Origin: an uncultured Lentisphaerota bacterium
GTDB lineage: Bacteria > Verrucomicrobiota > Kiritimatiellia > CAIQIC01
NCBI GenBank assembly: GCA_903889245.1
Contig: CAISWQ010000056.1
Coordinates: forward strand, 1 to 64,000
Reading direction: 5' to 3'
Length of the DNA stretch: 64,000 nt
Shown here: piece after piece, positions 37,333 to 45,418 of the stretch
Numbering within the stretch: position 1 is the first letter of the stretch
Layout of the letters: each line of letters starts with the position of its first letter
Program-made: the position numbers and the translations under genes
The notes under the pieces: generated by a model
Databases searched by the model: none
Told to the model about the DNA's origin: nothing
The model's input: only the letters and a program-made list of their open reading frames with translations

Positions 37333-37674
37333 ATGAAACGCGATGCCTTCGGACGGAACCTGATGGCGGGCATGATTGGGCTGATCGTGCTCGATGTGCT
37401 GCGCGAGGGACCGAGCTACGGCTACGGCCTCCGCCTGCGCATCGGCGCACAGTCCAACCACGCGCTCCACTGGCAGGACGGGACGCTCTACCATGCCCTC
37501 CGCCTGCTGGAGGAACGGGGGCTGGTCACCAGTGCGTGGCGTGGCCCCAAGGATGGTCGCCGCCGCCGCTACTATCGCCTCACGCCGCGTGGCCAACGCA
37601 CGTGGGCCGAGCAGCGGCGGCAGTGGGCCCATTTCGACCGCGCCGTGCATGCGGTGCTCGGTCTGCCCACCTGA
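37333..37674 (+). CDS. PadR-family transcriptional regulator
   Basis: 113 residues. The winged-helix PadR signature is clear: GLIVLDVLREGPSYGYGL, then DGTLYHALRLLEERGLV and RRRRYYRLTPRGQ. No C-terminal PadR helical extension beyond the dimerisation helix, so this is the short form. It starts 4 nt after a perfect palindrome that recurs at 37920 before the DUF4832 gene. PadR proteins usually repress genes until a small ligand binds, and the inducer here is unknown. Confidence 0.92.
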   Translation: MKRDAFGRNLMAGMIGLIVLDVLREGPSYGYGLRLRIGAQSNHALHWQDGTLYHALRLLEERGLVTSAWRGPKDGRRRRYYRLTPRGQRTWAEQRRQWAHFDRAVHAVLGLPT

Positions 37675-37919
37675 ACCGGCGGGCGCGCGGCGGACAGGAT
37701 GGCGACTGCCGTGCAGCCCGAACCATGGCCATGGTTTGGTGTGCCGCACGTAGCCGGCTGGCACCGCGTTTCCATCCTCGTCCATATCGTCCCCAGCGCG
37801 GAGGCGGGTCTGCGATCAGGCAGGCGCGTACAGCGCCACCACCCGCCGCATTGCGCAGCCGCTCAACCGGACAATTTTTTGCCGCCGCCCCGCTGGCGCA
37901 GCACCCCGGCCGGGCGTGC
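37675..37919. other. Spacer between padR and the second operator; no gene seen
   Basis: Contains the perfect 16-bp palindrome AACCATGGCCATGGTT at about 37719-37734. A 77-codon frame (37699-37932) runs into the second operator and has no features of a real protein. Confidence 0.5.
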
Positions 37920-37944
37920 TGATACATGTTAGTAACATGTATCA
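37920..37944. promoter_or_regulatory. PadR operator 2 (near-identical palindrome)
   Basis: Same arms as operator 1 (TGATACATGT and ACATGTATCA) with spacer TAGTA instead of CAGTA. It lies 113 nt upstream of the DUF4832 ATG, a normal place for a promoter operator, so this gene is probably the PadR target. Confidence 0.82.
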
Positions 37945-38057
37945 GGGCCGGCGCCGTGGCTGCGTGGGCGGACCCGTCACGGGACGCCGCGGGAGACAGG
38001 GCCTTGGTCACCCTTGCATCTTGTGCGCCCGGCGGGGCGCGTGGTAGCGTGCGCGCC

Positions 38058-39392
38058 ATGCAACGGTTGCTGGTCAGTCTGCTCGTCACCATCGGCGCGG
38101 GTGCGGCGCAATTCGAATACGTGGCTGCGCCACCGGATAATCCGCTCAAGGGCCTCGTGCCTTATGTCGGGCAAGCGAAGGCTTTTCCGCACAGCCTTGA
38201 GTTCCAGTATTTCCCGCTGAAGGACCTGATGACCGGCCCGCACACGTTCGACTGGCAGCCGCTGGAGCGGGTCATCACCAACGTGACGGCGCGCGGCTGC
38301 CAACTGGTGTTCCGCGCCTATCTGGAATATCCCGGTAAGCCGAATGCGGTGCCGCCGTTCCTGACCGAGGCCGGGGTCAAGATCACCGAGTGGATGACCG
38401 ACAACACCTACCGCGGTCGCAGCTTCACGCCAGACTACGGCGATCCGCGTCTGCGCGCGGCGCTGACCAACTTCATCGCCGCGCTCGGTGCGCGCTACGA
38501 TGGCGACCCGCGCCTCGGCTGCATCACCGCCGGCCTGCTCGGCTCGTGGGGCGAGTGGCACACGCATCCGCGCCGAGACCTTTGGGCGAGCAAGGCTGTG
38601 CAGGCCGAGGTCATGAGCGCCTATGAGGCGGCGTTCAAGAAGACACCGGTGTTGGTGCGCTATCCCTCCGGCGAGGGCGAGCGCGACTACGCGGCCAACC
38701 ACACGCGGCGGCTTGGCTATCACGACGACTCGTTCGTGTGGGCGACGCTGCCGACCGGCAAGCAGAGCGATGGCTGGTTCTTCATGGTGCGCATGCAGCG
38801 CGCCGGACCTCAAGCCCTGACGCGATGGCAGACCCAGCCGATCGGCGGCGAAGTGCGACCGGAGACTTGGGACAAGCTATGGGATGTACCGAGCAGCGCG
38901 CCGCCGGGACAGGAATTCCTGCGGTGCGTCGAGGCCACGCACGCCACATGGTTGATGGATTCCAGCATCGTGCGCAAGCTCACACCGGAGCAGCGTGAGC
39001 GCGCCATCGCCGGCGCGCGCCGGCTCGGTTACGAGTTTCACATCACCGAGGCCGCGGTGCAGGTGGTGGGCGGTGCCGTGCTCGTCCACGCGATGGTGGA
39101 AAACAAAGGCGTCGCGCCCTTCTACGCCGATTGGCCGGCGGAGCTCGGCGTGTTGGACGCGACCGGAGATGTGATCAAGACGTGGCAGCCCGGTTGGAAA
39201 TTGAGCGCCTTGCTGCCCGGCGAAAAACGCGCGTGGGATTTCCGTGCCGACCTCGCCGCGCTGCCGGCCGGCAACTACCGCCTGCTGGTCCATGTCCCCA
39301 ACCCACTGCCGAACGGCCGCCCGCTGCGCTTCGCCAACCGCGAAGCTGACCTGCCCGGCTGGGTTACGTTGGGGAATTTTTCCAAACCCTGA
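38058..39392 (+). CDS. Secreted DUF4832-type protein (TIM-barrel glycoside-hydrolase-like)
   Basis: 444 residues from the ATG at 38058, which gives a short signal peptide (LLVSLLVTIGAGAAQ); the open frame from 37926 starts inside the operator and is rejected. Opening NPLKGLVPYVG and the later GCITAGLLGSWGEWHTHP resemble the DUF4874/DUF4832 pair, whose fold is like a glycosidase barrel followed by a beta domain (VVGGAVLVHAMVENKGVAPFY). No enzymatic activity is established for the family. The last codons (NFSKP) are formed by a dispersed palindrome (39377-39391), so the C-terminus may have been altered by that sequence. Predicted to be repressed by the adjacent PadR. Confidence 0.8.
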   Translation: MQRLLVSLLVTIGAGAAQFEYVAAPPDNPLKGLVPYVGQAKAFPHSLEFQYFPLKDLMTGPHTFDWQPLERVITNVTARGCQLVFRAYLEYPGKPNAVPPFLTEAGVKITEWMTDNTYRGRSFTPDYGDPRLRAALTNFIAALGARYDGDPRLGCITAGLLGSWGEWHTHPRRDLWASKAVQAEVMSAYEAAFKKTPVLVRYPSGEGERDYAANHTRRLGYHDDSFVWATLPTGKQSDGWFFMVRMQRAGPQALTRWQTQPIGGEVRPETWDKLWDVPSSAPPGQEFLRCVEATHATWLMDSSIVRKLTPEQRERAIAGARRLGYEFHITEAAVQVVGGAVLVHAMVENKGVAPFYADWPAELGVLDATGDVIKTWQPGWKLSALLPGEKRAWDFRADLAALPAGNYRLLVHVPNPLPNGRPLRFANREADLPGWVTLGNFSKP

Positions 39393-39836
39393 CCATCGCA
39401 CACTTGTTCAAGTGTGCGGTTGAGGCGGGCACGCCGAATACCGGGAATTTTTCCGCGCGGATCACGCACGCAGGAAGCGTTTTCCAAACCTTGGAACTTT
39501 CCACCGTGAACTTTTCCAAGGCTTGGAAGAATGAGTGGTTCCGGTTTCCAAGGCTTGGAAAAACGCTGGCCGCGCCAGGGGGCGCTTACGAAGGGCGGGA
39601 GTTTGCCCCGCTGGGAAATGGCTGTTCAGGTCAAAACTCAAAACCATGCTGATAAAATCATCGCGCCGCACCTGGACTGCGCGATTGTTTTGTCGGTCAT
39701 GATTTTGAAATCAAGCCGGTAGAGCACCCGCCAGAACCTCACGCGGAGCGTGAGGACTACGAGGGCGCACGTGTTCTTGTTCGTGAGTTCTGTAGTGGCG
39801 GCCAAAGGCCGCCGCTACAGCTTTCACCTACCACAG
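39393..39836. repeat. Spacer between convergent genes; palindromes and a strong hairpin
   Basis: Palindromes at 39480-39496, 39512-39528 and 39545-39561; CCTCACGCGGAGCGTGAGG at 39737-39755 (same as 28085). A hairpin with 14-bp arms CTGTAGTGGCGGCC and GGCCGCCGCTACAG (one G-T) is at 39790-39820 and may end transcription from both sides. No gene seen. Confidence 0.8.
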
Positions 39837-41558
39837 CTACGGCTGCACACCGCGTAGTCGTTCGATGAGCGTCTGCGGGACGGCGATGATCGTGCCGTGG
39901 CGCGGGCGCAGCGGCGTGCCCTCGTCGGGGAACGTCATCTGCGCGGTGACGTCCTCCCACATCTTCAGGTCGCGCGAGCGCATCGCGCCGTAGTGTTTGT
40001 TGCGGTAGGCGTCGAAGTAGATGAGGTAGTCGGCGCCGATCTTGAGGGCGGTCGGGCCTTCCGCCCAGACGCCCGGCGGCGTGATCGGTTGCGAGAGCGC
40101 GCCGAAGGGACCTTGCAAGGTTTCGGCTGTCGCAACCTGGAGATATTTTTTCGGCGGCTTCAGCGTCTCGTCCTTGAGTACCAGCCAATGGCGGCCATCG
40201 GCGTGCAGGAAGGTCGCATCGATCACGCTGAAGCCGGGGTCGTAGAAAAGTTTCGTCGGCGCGAACGTGACGAAGTCCTTCGTCGTCGTGCAGTACATCC
40301 GGTGATTGTATTTGCTCTCCGACGACTCGGCGGTCTGCGCGAAGCGGCCGGGAATGGTCGAGGCCCAGAAGATGATGAACTCGCCGCGCTGGTCGTCGTA
40401 GTGAATCTCCGGCGCCCACGTGTTGCGGACCGCCGGCTCGTGGGCCATCACGGGGATTTCCTGCTGCGGCGACCACGTCAGAAAATCCTTGGTGGAGGCA
40501 TGGCCGATGTCGTTCTCGGTCCACCCGCTGGTCCACACCATGTGGAACGTTCCGTCCGGCCCGCGCGTCACGCACGGATCGCGCATCAGCTTGGACCGGC
40601 CGACCGTCGGCGTGAGGTAGCTTTTGCCGTCGCCCAGCTTGGCCCACTTATAACCATCGGCGCTCCACGCCAGGTGCAGTCCATCCTCGCCGTTCTTGGT
40701 GAAGTAGGTGAACAGATACGCGACCGGCTCCGCCGCCGGTGCGCGCAAGAATTTTTCCAATCCGGCGAGGTCGTCGGTGTTGATGAGATCCACGCCAGCA
40801 TCGCGCAGCACCGTCCAGCAGGCGGGGGAATCCGGGGCGCCCCAGAAGCGCACGCGACGTCCCTGCCCGTGGGCCTTGGCCACAATCTCCTTGAGGCGCG
40901 CGAACTCCTGTGCCGGCATGGCGCCTTTACCGCGCCACTTGAACGAGCGGCCCCACATGGTGCTCATCCACGGCAGCATGTCGGCGGGTATGGCGTTGTC
41001 CAAATCGGTCAGTTCGCCATCCAGCGCGGCATAGCGCACGGCCTCACCCGCCAGCATATCGCGCGACCGGTTACCGCTGATGACAACCATGACCGCGTTC
41101 GTCTGCTTCTGCCCGCCGCGGAAAGTCGTCAGGATGTCGGCATAGTTGGTCAGGACCGCATGCAGGACCGGATATAGTTCGTGCCAGTCGGCCTTGAGAT
41201 CAATCAGCAAAGTGAGCTCCGGCCCGCCGCGATAGACGCGTCCGCCGTTTTGTTTGGCCCGCTCCCGCAGGGGATCGAGATAGAGCGCCTGCAACGTGCG
41301 GTCGGGCCGCGTCTGGCTGCGGTCGTGCGCGACCAGCAATTTGCCATCAACCAGATGGATATCGGCCTCCACGCTGCAGAAGCCATGCTCCAGCGCATCC
41401 AGCAACGGTCGCTCATGCAGATAGTCGTTGTGCGCGTGGGTCTGGAGCAGCGGCTCGACCGCCGGCTGCGTTGACGCTCCGCCGGCGCGCGCGCCCAAGC
41501 CCATCAGCGCGACTGCGACACAACACAACAGGCGCAGGGTTTGCATACTTCCTTTCAT
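39837..41558 (-). CDS. Secreted fusion: glycerophosphodiester phosphodiesterase-like domain plus GH43-like propeller
   Basis: 573 residues. The first ATG (41558) overlaps the stop of the upstream DUF6498 gene (ATGA). Signal peptide to about ARAGG. Residues about 35-275 are GDPD/PI-PLC-like: THAHNDYLHERPLLDALEHG, SVEADIHLVDGKLLVAHDRS, then LLIDLKADW and LINTDDLAGLEKFL. From about 285 a five-bladed GH43/GH32-type module follows: AYLFTYFTKNGEDGLHLAWS, LMRDPCVTRGPDGTFHMVW (the aspartate expected at blade 1), NTWAPEIHYDD (WAPE, a common GH43 motif) and WAEGPTALKIG (EGP, the acid). A phosphodiesterase joined to a glycosidase suggests action on a glycerol-phosphate-decorated or similar glycan; this is inference. 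Confidence 0.82.
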   Translation of the reverse strand: MKGSMQTLRLLCCVAVALMGLGARAGGASTQPAVEPLLQTHAHNDYLHERPLLDALEHGFCSVEADIHLVDGKLLVAHDRSQTRPDRTLQALYLDPLRERAKQNGGRVYRGGPELTLLIDLKADWHELYPVLHAVLTNYADILTTFRGGQKQTNAVMVVISGNRSRDMLAGEAVRYAALDGELTDLDNAIPADMLPWMSTMWGRSFKWRGKGAMPAQEFARLKEIVAKAHGQGRRVRFWGAPDSPACWTVLRDAGVDLINTDDLAGLEKFLRAPAAEPVAYLFTYFTKNGEDGLHLAWSADGYKWAKLGDGKSYLTPTVGRSKLMRDPCVTRGPDGTFHMVWTSGWTENDIGHASTKDFLTWSPQQEIPVMAHEPAVRNTWAPEIHYDDQRGEFIIFWASTIPGRFAQTAESSESKYNHRMYCTTTKDFVTFAPTKLFYDPGFSVIDATFLHADGRHWLVLKDETLKPPKKYLQVATAETLQGPFGALSQPITPPGVWAEGPTALKIGADYLIYFDAYRNKHYGAMRSRDLKMWEDVTAQMTFPDEGTPLRPRHGTIIAVPQTLIERLRGVQP

Positions 41559-42205
41559 GGCGCTTTTTTGCGCCGCATAAAGAACCGGTCCATCCCACCC
41601 AGCTCGGCCATCAGCTTGGCGGTCAGCAGGATCAGCCCCATGGCTTTCAGATAGGCCGGGGTGATGTTCAGTTGCTGCGCACCGCTGAAATGATAATGGA
41701 GCATGAGCACGGCATAGAGGACCAGCACGACGCCGGACCGCCGGGCGAATTGCAGGTCAACTTGGCGCGCCTCGCCCGCGCCATGCTGGGGCTGGCGCAG
41801 CGTCCGCACGAGGTAGAGCGCATAGAACGCGGCCGTGCCCAGCAGGCTGGCGCCTTTGCCGTCCAGAAATTCCGGGAAGCGGCCCCAGCGCTCCCATTCG
41901 CCGAGATAGGCCAAGCCGAAAAACATCGTCGCGTAGAGCAGGACCATCGCGAAGGCAAACAGCGAGATCATGGGTTTGACTTTGATCTGGCTGCGCTGTT
42001 CGGGCGTCCCCGTGCATGCCCAGACGGTGGCCAGCAGCACCAGCGTGACGCCCGTCAGCGTCAGCTCGAACCAAAACCAGAAAAACAGGTCGGCGACCTT
42101 CCAGTTAAAAAACAGCACGCCCGCGATGGAGACGAGGTTGGAAACCAGCACCGGCCACATGGCCCAGCGCTTATTTCTGACCAACGTTTGGATCCATCCA
42201 TCCAT
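41555..42205 (-). CDS. DUF6498-like integral membrane protein
   Basis: 216 residues from the ATG at 42205; the longer frame to 42325 adds an implausible charged leader. About six hydrophobic segments are visible (WPVLVSNLVSIAGVLFF, FFWFWFELTLTGVTLVLLAT, ISLFAFAMVLLYATMFFGL, ASLLGTAAFYALYLV, SGVVLVLYAVLMLHYHF, and AYLKAMGLILLTAKLM). The opening SNL-GVLFF-W followed by W-E fits DUF6498. Function unknown. Translationally coupled to the GDPD-GH43 gene, so the two are probably made together. Confidence 0.75.
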   Translation of the reverse strand: MDGWIQTLVRNKRWAMWPVLVSNLVSIAGVLFFNWKVADLFFWFWFELTLTGVTLVLLATVWACTGTPEQRSQIKVKPMISLFAFAMVLLYATMFFGLAYLGEWERWGRFPEFLDGKGASLLGTAAFYALYLVRTLRQPQHGAGEARQVDLQFARRSGVVLVLYAVLMLHYHFSGAQQLNITPAYLKAMGLILLTAKLMAELGGMDRFFMRRKKAP

Positions 42206-42396
42206 GATGCTTTCAACCGCGCGTCGCGCGCGCAGTATAACAAACCCAAGCTTCCATCCATGTACAAACGCACGCGACGCCTGCGCCGGCCGCGCGCCAG
42301 TTCCCGCTTGCCAGCCATCGCACAACGCGCATACTCCCGACCTGTTGACGGTTTCTGGCGAAGAGCAGAGACCATTTCACCTGTGAATTGCTTGGA

Positions 42397-43308
42397 ATGA
42401 GTAAAGACCAGTCATACTGGCTACATAAACTCGCAACGCTTCAGGTTGATCGTGCGCGCAGCGACCCGGCACCCCACAAGCCTTTCCTTCTTCTGGTGGT
42501 CCTCGAAATGGCGGATCGGGGTGAGATAAGAACTTCCGAACTGTCGCTTTCTCCTGACCTCGCTTTTCGATTCAGTCTCTTCAATTCAGTCATCGCCGAG
42601 CGGAAACGTCCTCCATTGGAGTTGCGTTTGCCGTTTCACCATCTCAAGACCTCTGGTATTTGGCAGCCACTCATGGCTGATGGCAAACCTTCACCCCACA
42701 GAAATCTCACGGCCAAAGTACGCTTCGATCCGGAATTCTTTGACTGCTTGCGTGACGGGGGGTTCCGCGATAAAGCAAAACAGATATTACTGGCGCCATC
42801 GCTATATTTCCGCCCAGAGGAACAGATCGCCTTGCGGGCCATGCTGGGCCTGCAACCGACCGCCAGTGGTCGTTTCAAGGAAGCAGCCGAGTTATACACC
42901 GCACCCGTCAAACGTGGCCGCGATGCCCGCTTCCGTATCGAGGTGGTCGCTGTTGCGTATAGGCATACCTGCGCCCTGACGGGTTACCGGATGAATACAC
43001 TCGACATGGAAAGCATAGTGGACGCCGCCCACATCCACGAGTTCCGTGACAGCCGTAACAATGATCCCCGGAATGGGCTTGCCCTATCGAAGAATGCTCA
43101 CTGGCAATTTGACCGAGGCCTTTGGTCTGTTACCAGCGATTTTCGCGTGATCGTAAATCGTGACAAGTTCGTGGAGGAAGGTGTCCCAGGTCAGAAGCTC
43201 GCTGACTTTGAAGGGAACTGCCTTTTTTTGCCGGGTGATCCGCGCTATTGGCCCGAGCAAAAGCATTTGGCGTGGCACCGCGAGCACAAGCTTCAGATCT
43301 CGCCATAG
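42397..43308 (+). CDS. HNH endonuclease, putative restriction enzyme
   Basis: 303 residues from the ATG at 42397; the TTG at 42388 is less likely. The N-terminal half (HKPFLLLVVLEMADRGEI, then SLFNSVIAE) matches the regulatory half of stand-alone HNH restriction-like proteins. The HNH nuclease lies at about 195-265: CALTGYRMN, VDAAHIHEFRDSRNNDPRNGLAL (the H-N core), and LSKNAHWQFDRGL (final H). Lower in GC than the glycosidase genes nearby. Likely a DNA-cutting defence protein; its modification partner, if any, is not in the window. Confidence 0.88.
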   Translation: MSKDQSYWLHKLATLQVDRARSDPAPHKPFLLLVVLEMADRGEIRTSELSLSPDLAFRFSLFNSVIAERKRPPLELRLPFHHLKTSGIWQPLMADGKPSPHRNLTAKVRFDPEFFDCLRDGGFRDKAKQILLAPSLYFRPEEQIALRAMLGLQPTASGRFKEAAELYTAPVKRGRDARFRIEVVAVAYRHTCALTGYRMNTLDMESIVDAAHIHEFRDSRNNDPRNGLALSKNAHWQFDRGLWSVTSDFRVIVNRDKFVEEGVPGQKLADFEGNCLFLPGDPRYWPEQKHLAWHREHKLQISP

Positions 43309-43396
43309 TGAAAATAGACGGATTGTGGTTTTCCTTTTGTTGCACTGGGTCTTGTGGCCTGGCTTCAAGGGGGTTGTTGCTGGTTAGCGGCGGCGC

Positions 43397-43474
43397 TCAT
43401 TTCATTCGCCATTCCAAGATGCCGCCGGAGACTTTCGACTGAAGCTGGACGGCGAGGCGCAGCGCGGTGGTGGC
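43397..43474 (-). pseudogene. Remnant A of a GH127 gene 3' end
   Basis: On the minus strand the last ~25 codons read TALRLAVQLQ-KVSGGILEWRMK followed by TGA, closely matching the C-terminus of the intact GH127 gene (TALRLEVQLQPQVSGGILEWRMK, TAG). Nothing of the rest of the gene remains. The different stop codon and several base changes show that it is not a fresh copy. Confidence 0.75.
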
Positions 43475-43511
43475 GAAGAGCTGGGAGGCCATGGAGGGGT
43501 ATAATTCATCC

Positions 43512-43544
43512 TTGAATATTGAAAGTGTAGCGTTCAATATTCAA
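43512..43544. promoter_or_regulatory. Perfect 12-bp inverted repeat before the DUF4143 ATPase
   Basis: TTGAATATTGAA (43512-43523) and TTCAATATTCAA (43533-43544) are exact reverse complements separated by 9 nt. The repeat ends three bases before the ATG at 43548, where it would block both promoter and ribosome access if bound. Probably a repressor site. Confidence 0.65.
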
Positions 43545-43547
43545 CCC

Positions 43548-44693
43548 ATGAAAACAATCCAACGCACGCTGCTCAAGCAGCGCGTGGAACTGGCCCTGCG
43601 CCGGAGCCGCAGCGTCGCCCTGCTGGGGCCGCGACAATGCGGCAAGACCACCTTGGCCCGTCAATTGGCCGCCGCAGCCAAGGCCACCTACTTCGACCTG
43701 GAAAATCCCGCCGATCTGGCGCGATTGCATGACCCGCTGTTGGCGCTGGAAGCGTTGCGCGGACTGGTGGTGCTCGACGAAATCCAGCGGCGACCCGACC
43801 TGCTGCCGGTCTTGCGGGTGTTGCTGGATCGGCGGCCTCTGCCGGCCCGCTTCCTGTTGCTGGGCAGTGCCGCGCCCGATATCGTGCGCGGCACGTCCGA
43901 GACGCTGGCCGGCAGGATTGAATTTGTGGATATGCAAGGTTTCGATCTACAGGAGGTCGGCCTCCGCCATCAGGACGAGCTCTGGTCGCGCGGCGGTTTC
44001 CCGCCATCATTTTTGGCCGCTTCCGACCTTGATAGTCTGCAATGGCGGCTGGATTTTCTCCGAACGTTCGTGGAACGCGATCTGCGCCTGCTGGGTTATG
44101 ATCTACCACCCGACATGCTGCGTCGGTTCCTGGTCATGCTGGCGCATTATCACGGGCAGCTTTGGAATGCCTCGGAGATCGGTCGCTCGCTCCAGGTCGC
44201 GCACCCTACTACGCGTCGCTATCTGGATCTGATGTCAGGCGCGTTTCTGGTCCGGCAACTGCCACCTTGGTTCGAGAATACGGGGAAGCGGATGGTCAAA
44301 TCACCTAAGGTCTACATCCGGGACAGCGGCCTGTTGCATGCCTTGCTGGGCCTCGACTCCAGACACGCGTTGCAGGGCCATCCCAAGCTGGGCGCTTCGT
44401 GGGAAGGCTTTGCCCTGGAGAATCTGCTCGCCGTCCTGGATACGCGCCAGGCCTATTTCTGGGCCACGCAGAGCGGGGCCGAGTTGGATTTGTTCTATTG
44501 TGCCCGCGGCCAGCGGCTGGGCATCGAATTCAAATACACGAGCGCGCCTGCCGTGACCCGCTCGATGCACGTGGCACTGGCCGATTTGAGGCTGGATCAT
44601 CTCTATGTGGTTCATGCCGGCTCGGGCCTGTTCCCCTTGACGGAGAACATCACCGCCACCGACCTGCCGGCTTTGATGAAGCGTCTCGCTTGA
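43548..44693 (+). CDS. AAA-type ATPase with DUF4143 nuclease-like C-terminus
   Basis: 381 residues from the ATG at 43548, which follows the inverted repeat; the frame from 43467 would translate the repeat and is not preferred. The Walker A motif is LLGPRQCGKTTLARQL at about 25-40 and Walker B is GLVVLDEIQRRPDLL near 75. A sensor-like LLGSAAP follows. The C-terminal DUF4143 part ends with a PD-(D/E)XK-like pattern: ENLLAVL, SGAELDLFYCARGQRLGIEFKYT (E-D, then E-K). These ATPases are widespread and patchily distributed, often mobile; their function is unclear, with proposals including defence and toxin-antitoxin-like roles. It sits between two GH127 3'-end remnants. Confidence 0.9.
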   Translation: MKTIQRTLLKQRVELALRRSRSVALLGPRQCGKTTLARQLAAAAKATYFDLENPADLARLHDPLLALEALRGLVVLDEIQRRPDLLPVLRVLLDRRPLPARFLLLGSAAPDIVRGTSETLAGRIEFVDMQGFDLQEVGLRHQDELWSRGGFPPSFLAASDLDSLQWRLDFLRTFVERDLRLLGYDLPPDMLRRFLVMLAHYHGQLWNASEIGRSLQVAHPTTRRYLDLMSGAFLVRQLPPWFENTGKRMVKSPKVYIRDSGLLHALLGLDSRHALQGHPKLGASWEGFALENLLAVLDTRQAYFWATQSGAELDLFYCARGQRLGIEFKYTSAPAVTRSMHVALADLRLDHLYVVHAGSGLFPLTENITATDLPALMKRLA

Positions 44694-44719
44694 GCACTTC
44701 AGTGCCGCTGGGCACCCGG

Positions 44720-44800
44720 TTATTTCGTCCGCCATTCCAGGATGCCGCCGGAGACTTGCGGCTGGAGCTGGACTTCGAGGCGCAGCGCGGTGGTGGTGAC
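44720..44800 (-). pseudogene. Remnant B of a GH127 gene 3' end
   Basis: Minus-strand codons TTALRLEVQLQPQVSGGILEWRTK then TAA: almost base-for-base the end of the intact GH127 gene at 45419-45499, but with an R-T-K end and a different stop. Homology stops sharply at 44800, after which the toxin gene's 3' end begins. Confidence 0.8.
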
Positions 44801-44815
44801 TTCAAGAAACTGGAA

Positions 44816-45072
44816 TCAATCACCGTAATGCGTCCGCGCCCGGTGGACATAAATGGTGTGGGCGCCTTCATCCACGGAATAAACAATGCGATCCTTGAAG
44901 GTCAGGCGCAGGGAATAGAAACCTTCCAAATCACCGACCAGCCGTTTGCCCTGATGAGGCATGAGGGCAACCTGGTGCAGCAGCATGTCTTTGAGCTTGA
45001 GCTTCAGCTTGGGGTCAGCTTGGCAAGGTCTTTGACCGCTTCCCGCGTGAGGCGGATTTCGTAGGGTTTCAC
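44816..45072 (-). pseudogene. RelE/ParE-family toxin, broken by a one-base frameshift
   Basis: From the GTG at 45072 (overlapping the antitoxin stop, GTGA) the frame reads KPYEIRLTREAVKDLAKLTP and then hits TGA. One base further on, the frame continues PKLKLKLKDMLLHQ and then GFYSLRLTFKDRIVYSVDE and HRARTHYGD to a stop at 44816. Joined, the two parts make a normal 85-residue RelE-like toxin; the length (257 nt) is one short of a whole number of codons. The missing base is in the CCCCAAG run at about 45010-45016. The toxin is probably inactive unless the shift is a sequencing error or is suppressed. Confidence 0.82.
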
Positions 45073-45329
45073 GCCTGGTCCCCAAGGGCCTCCGCCAATG
45101 CTACGGTTTCCCCGCGCTGCATCTGCGCTACAGATTTCTTGATGCTGGCGTGGAAGCCGGGAATGGAGAGCAATTCCAAGGTCTCCAGCAAGCCGTCATA
45201 ATCGGTTTCAGAAAGCAACACCGCCGCGCCTTGACGATGCTGAATGCGAAAGGTCTTGTGTCCCTCCGCCGCGCCTTTGACCAAGTCAAAAAATTCGCGC
45301 CGGGCCGTGGTCGCCGTCATCGTTGTCAT
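45069..45329 (-). CDS. Phd/YefM-family antitoxin
   Basis: 86 residues from the ATG at 45329 (AAAGGTG upstream); an internal ATG at 45320 is possible, while the frame extending to 45896 overlaps the GH127 gene and is spurious. TATTARREFFDLVKGAAEG at the N-terminus fits the Phd/YefM DNA-binding fold, followed by the PVLLS-like AAVLLSETDYDGLLETLELL. The C-terminal part (IKKSVAQMQRGETVALAEAL) would wrap the toxin. It overlaps the toxin start by GTGA. With a frameshifted toxin the antitoxin may be an orphan. Confidence 0.88.
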   Translation of the reverse strand: MTTMTATTARREFFDLVKGAAEGHKTFRIQHRQGAAVLLSETDYDGLLETLELLSIPGFHASIKKSVAQMQRGETVALAEALGDQA

Positions 45330-45418
45330 GCTGCACCTTTGGATATGTACATCGCCGCGTACGCTATCATGCTGACCGGTTCTGTCAACCCGTCCATGGG
45401 CGCTGCAAGTCTGCGCCC

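Noticed and set aside
37699-37932. 77-codon frame between padR and the DUF4832 gene
   Set aside because: It runs into the second operator, has no ribosome site and no recognisable sequence.
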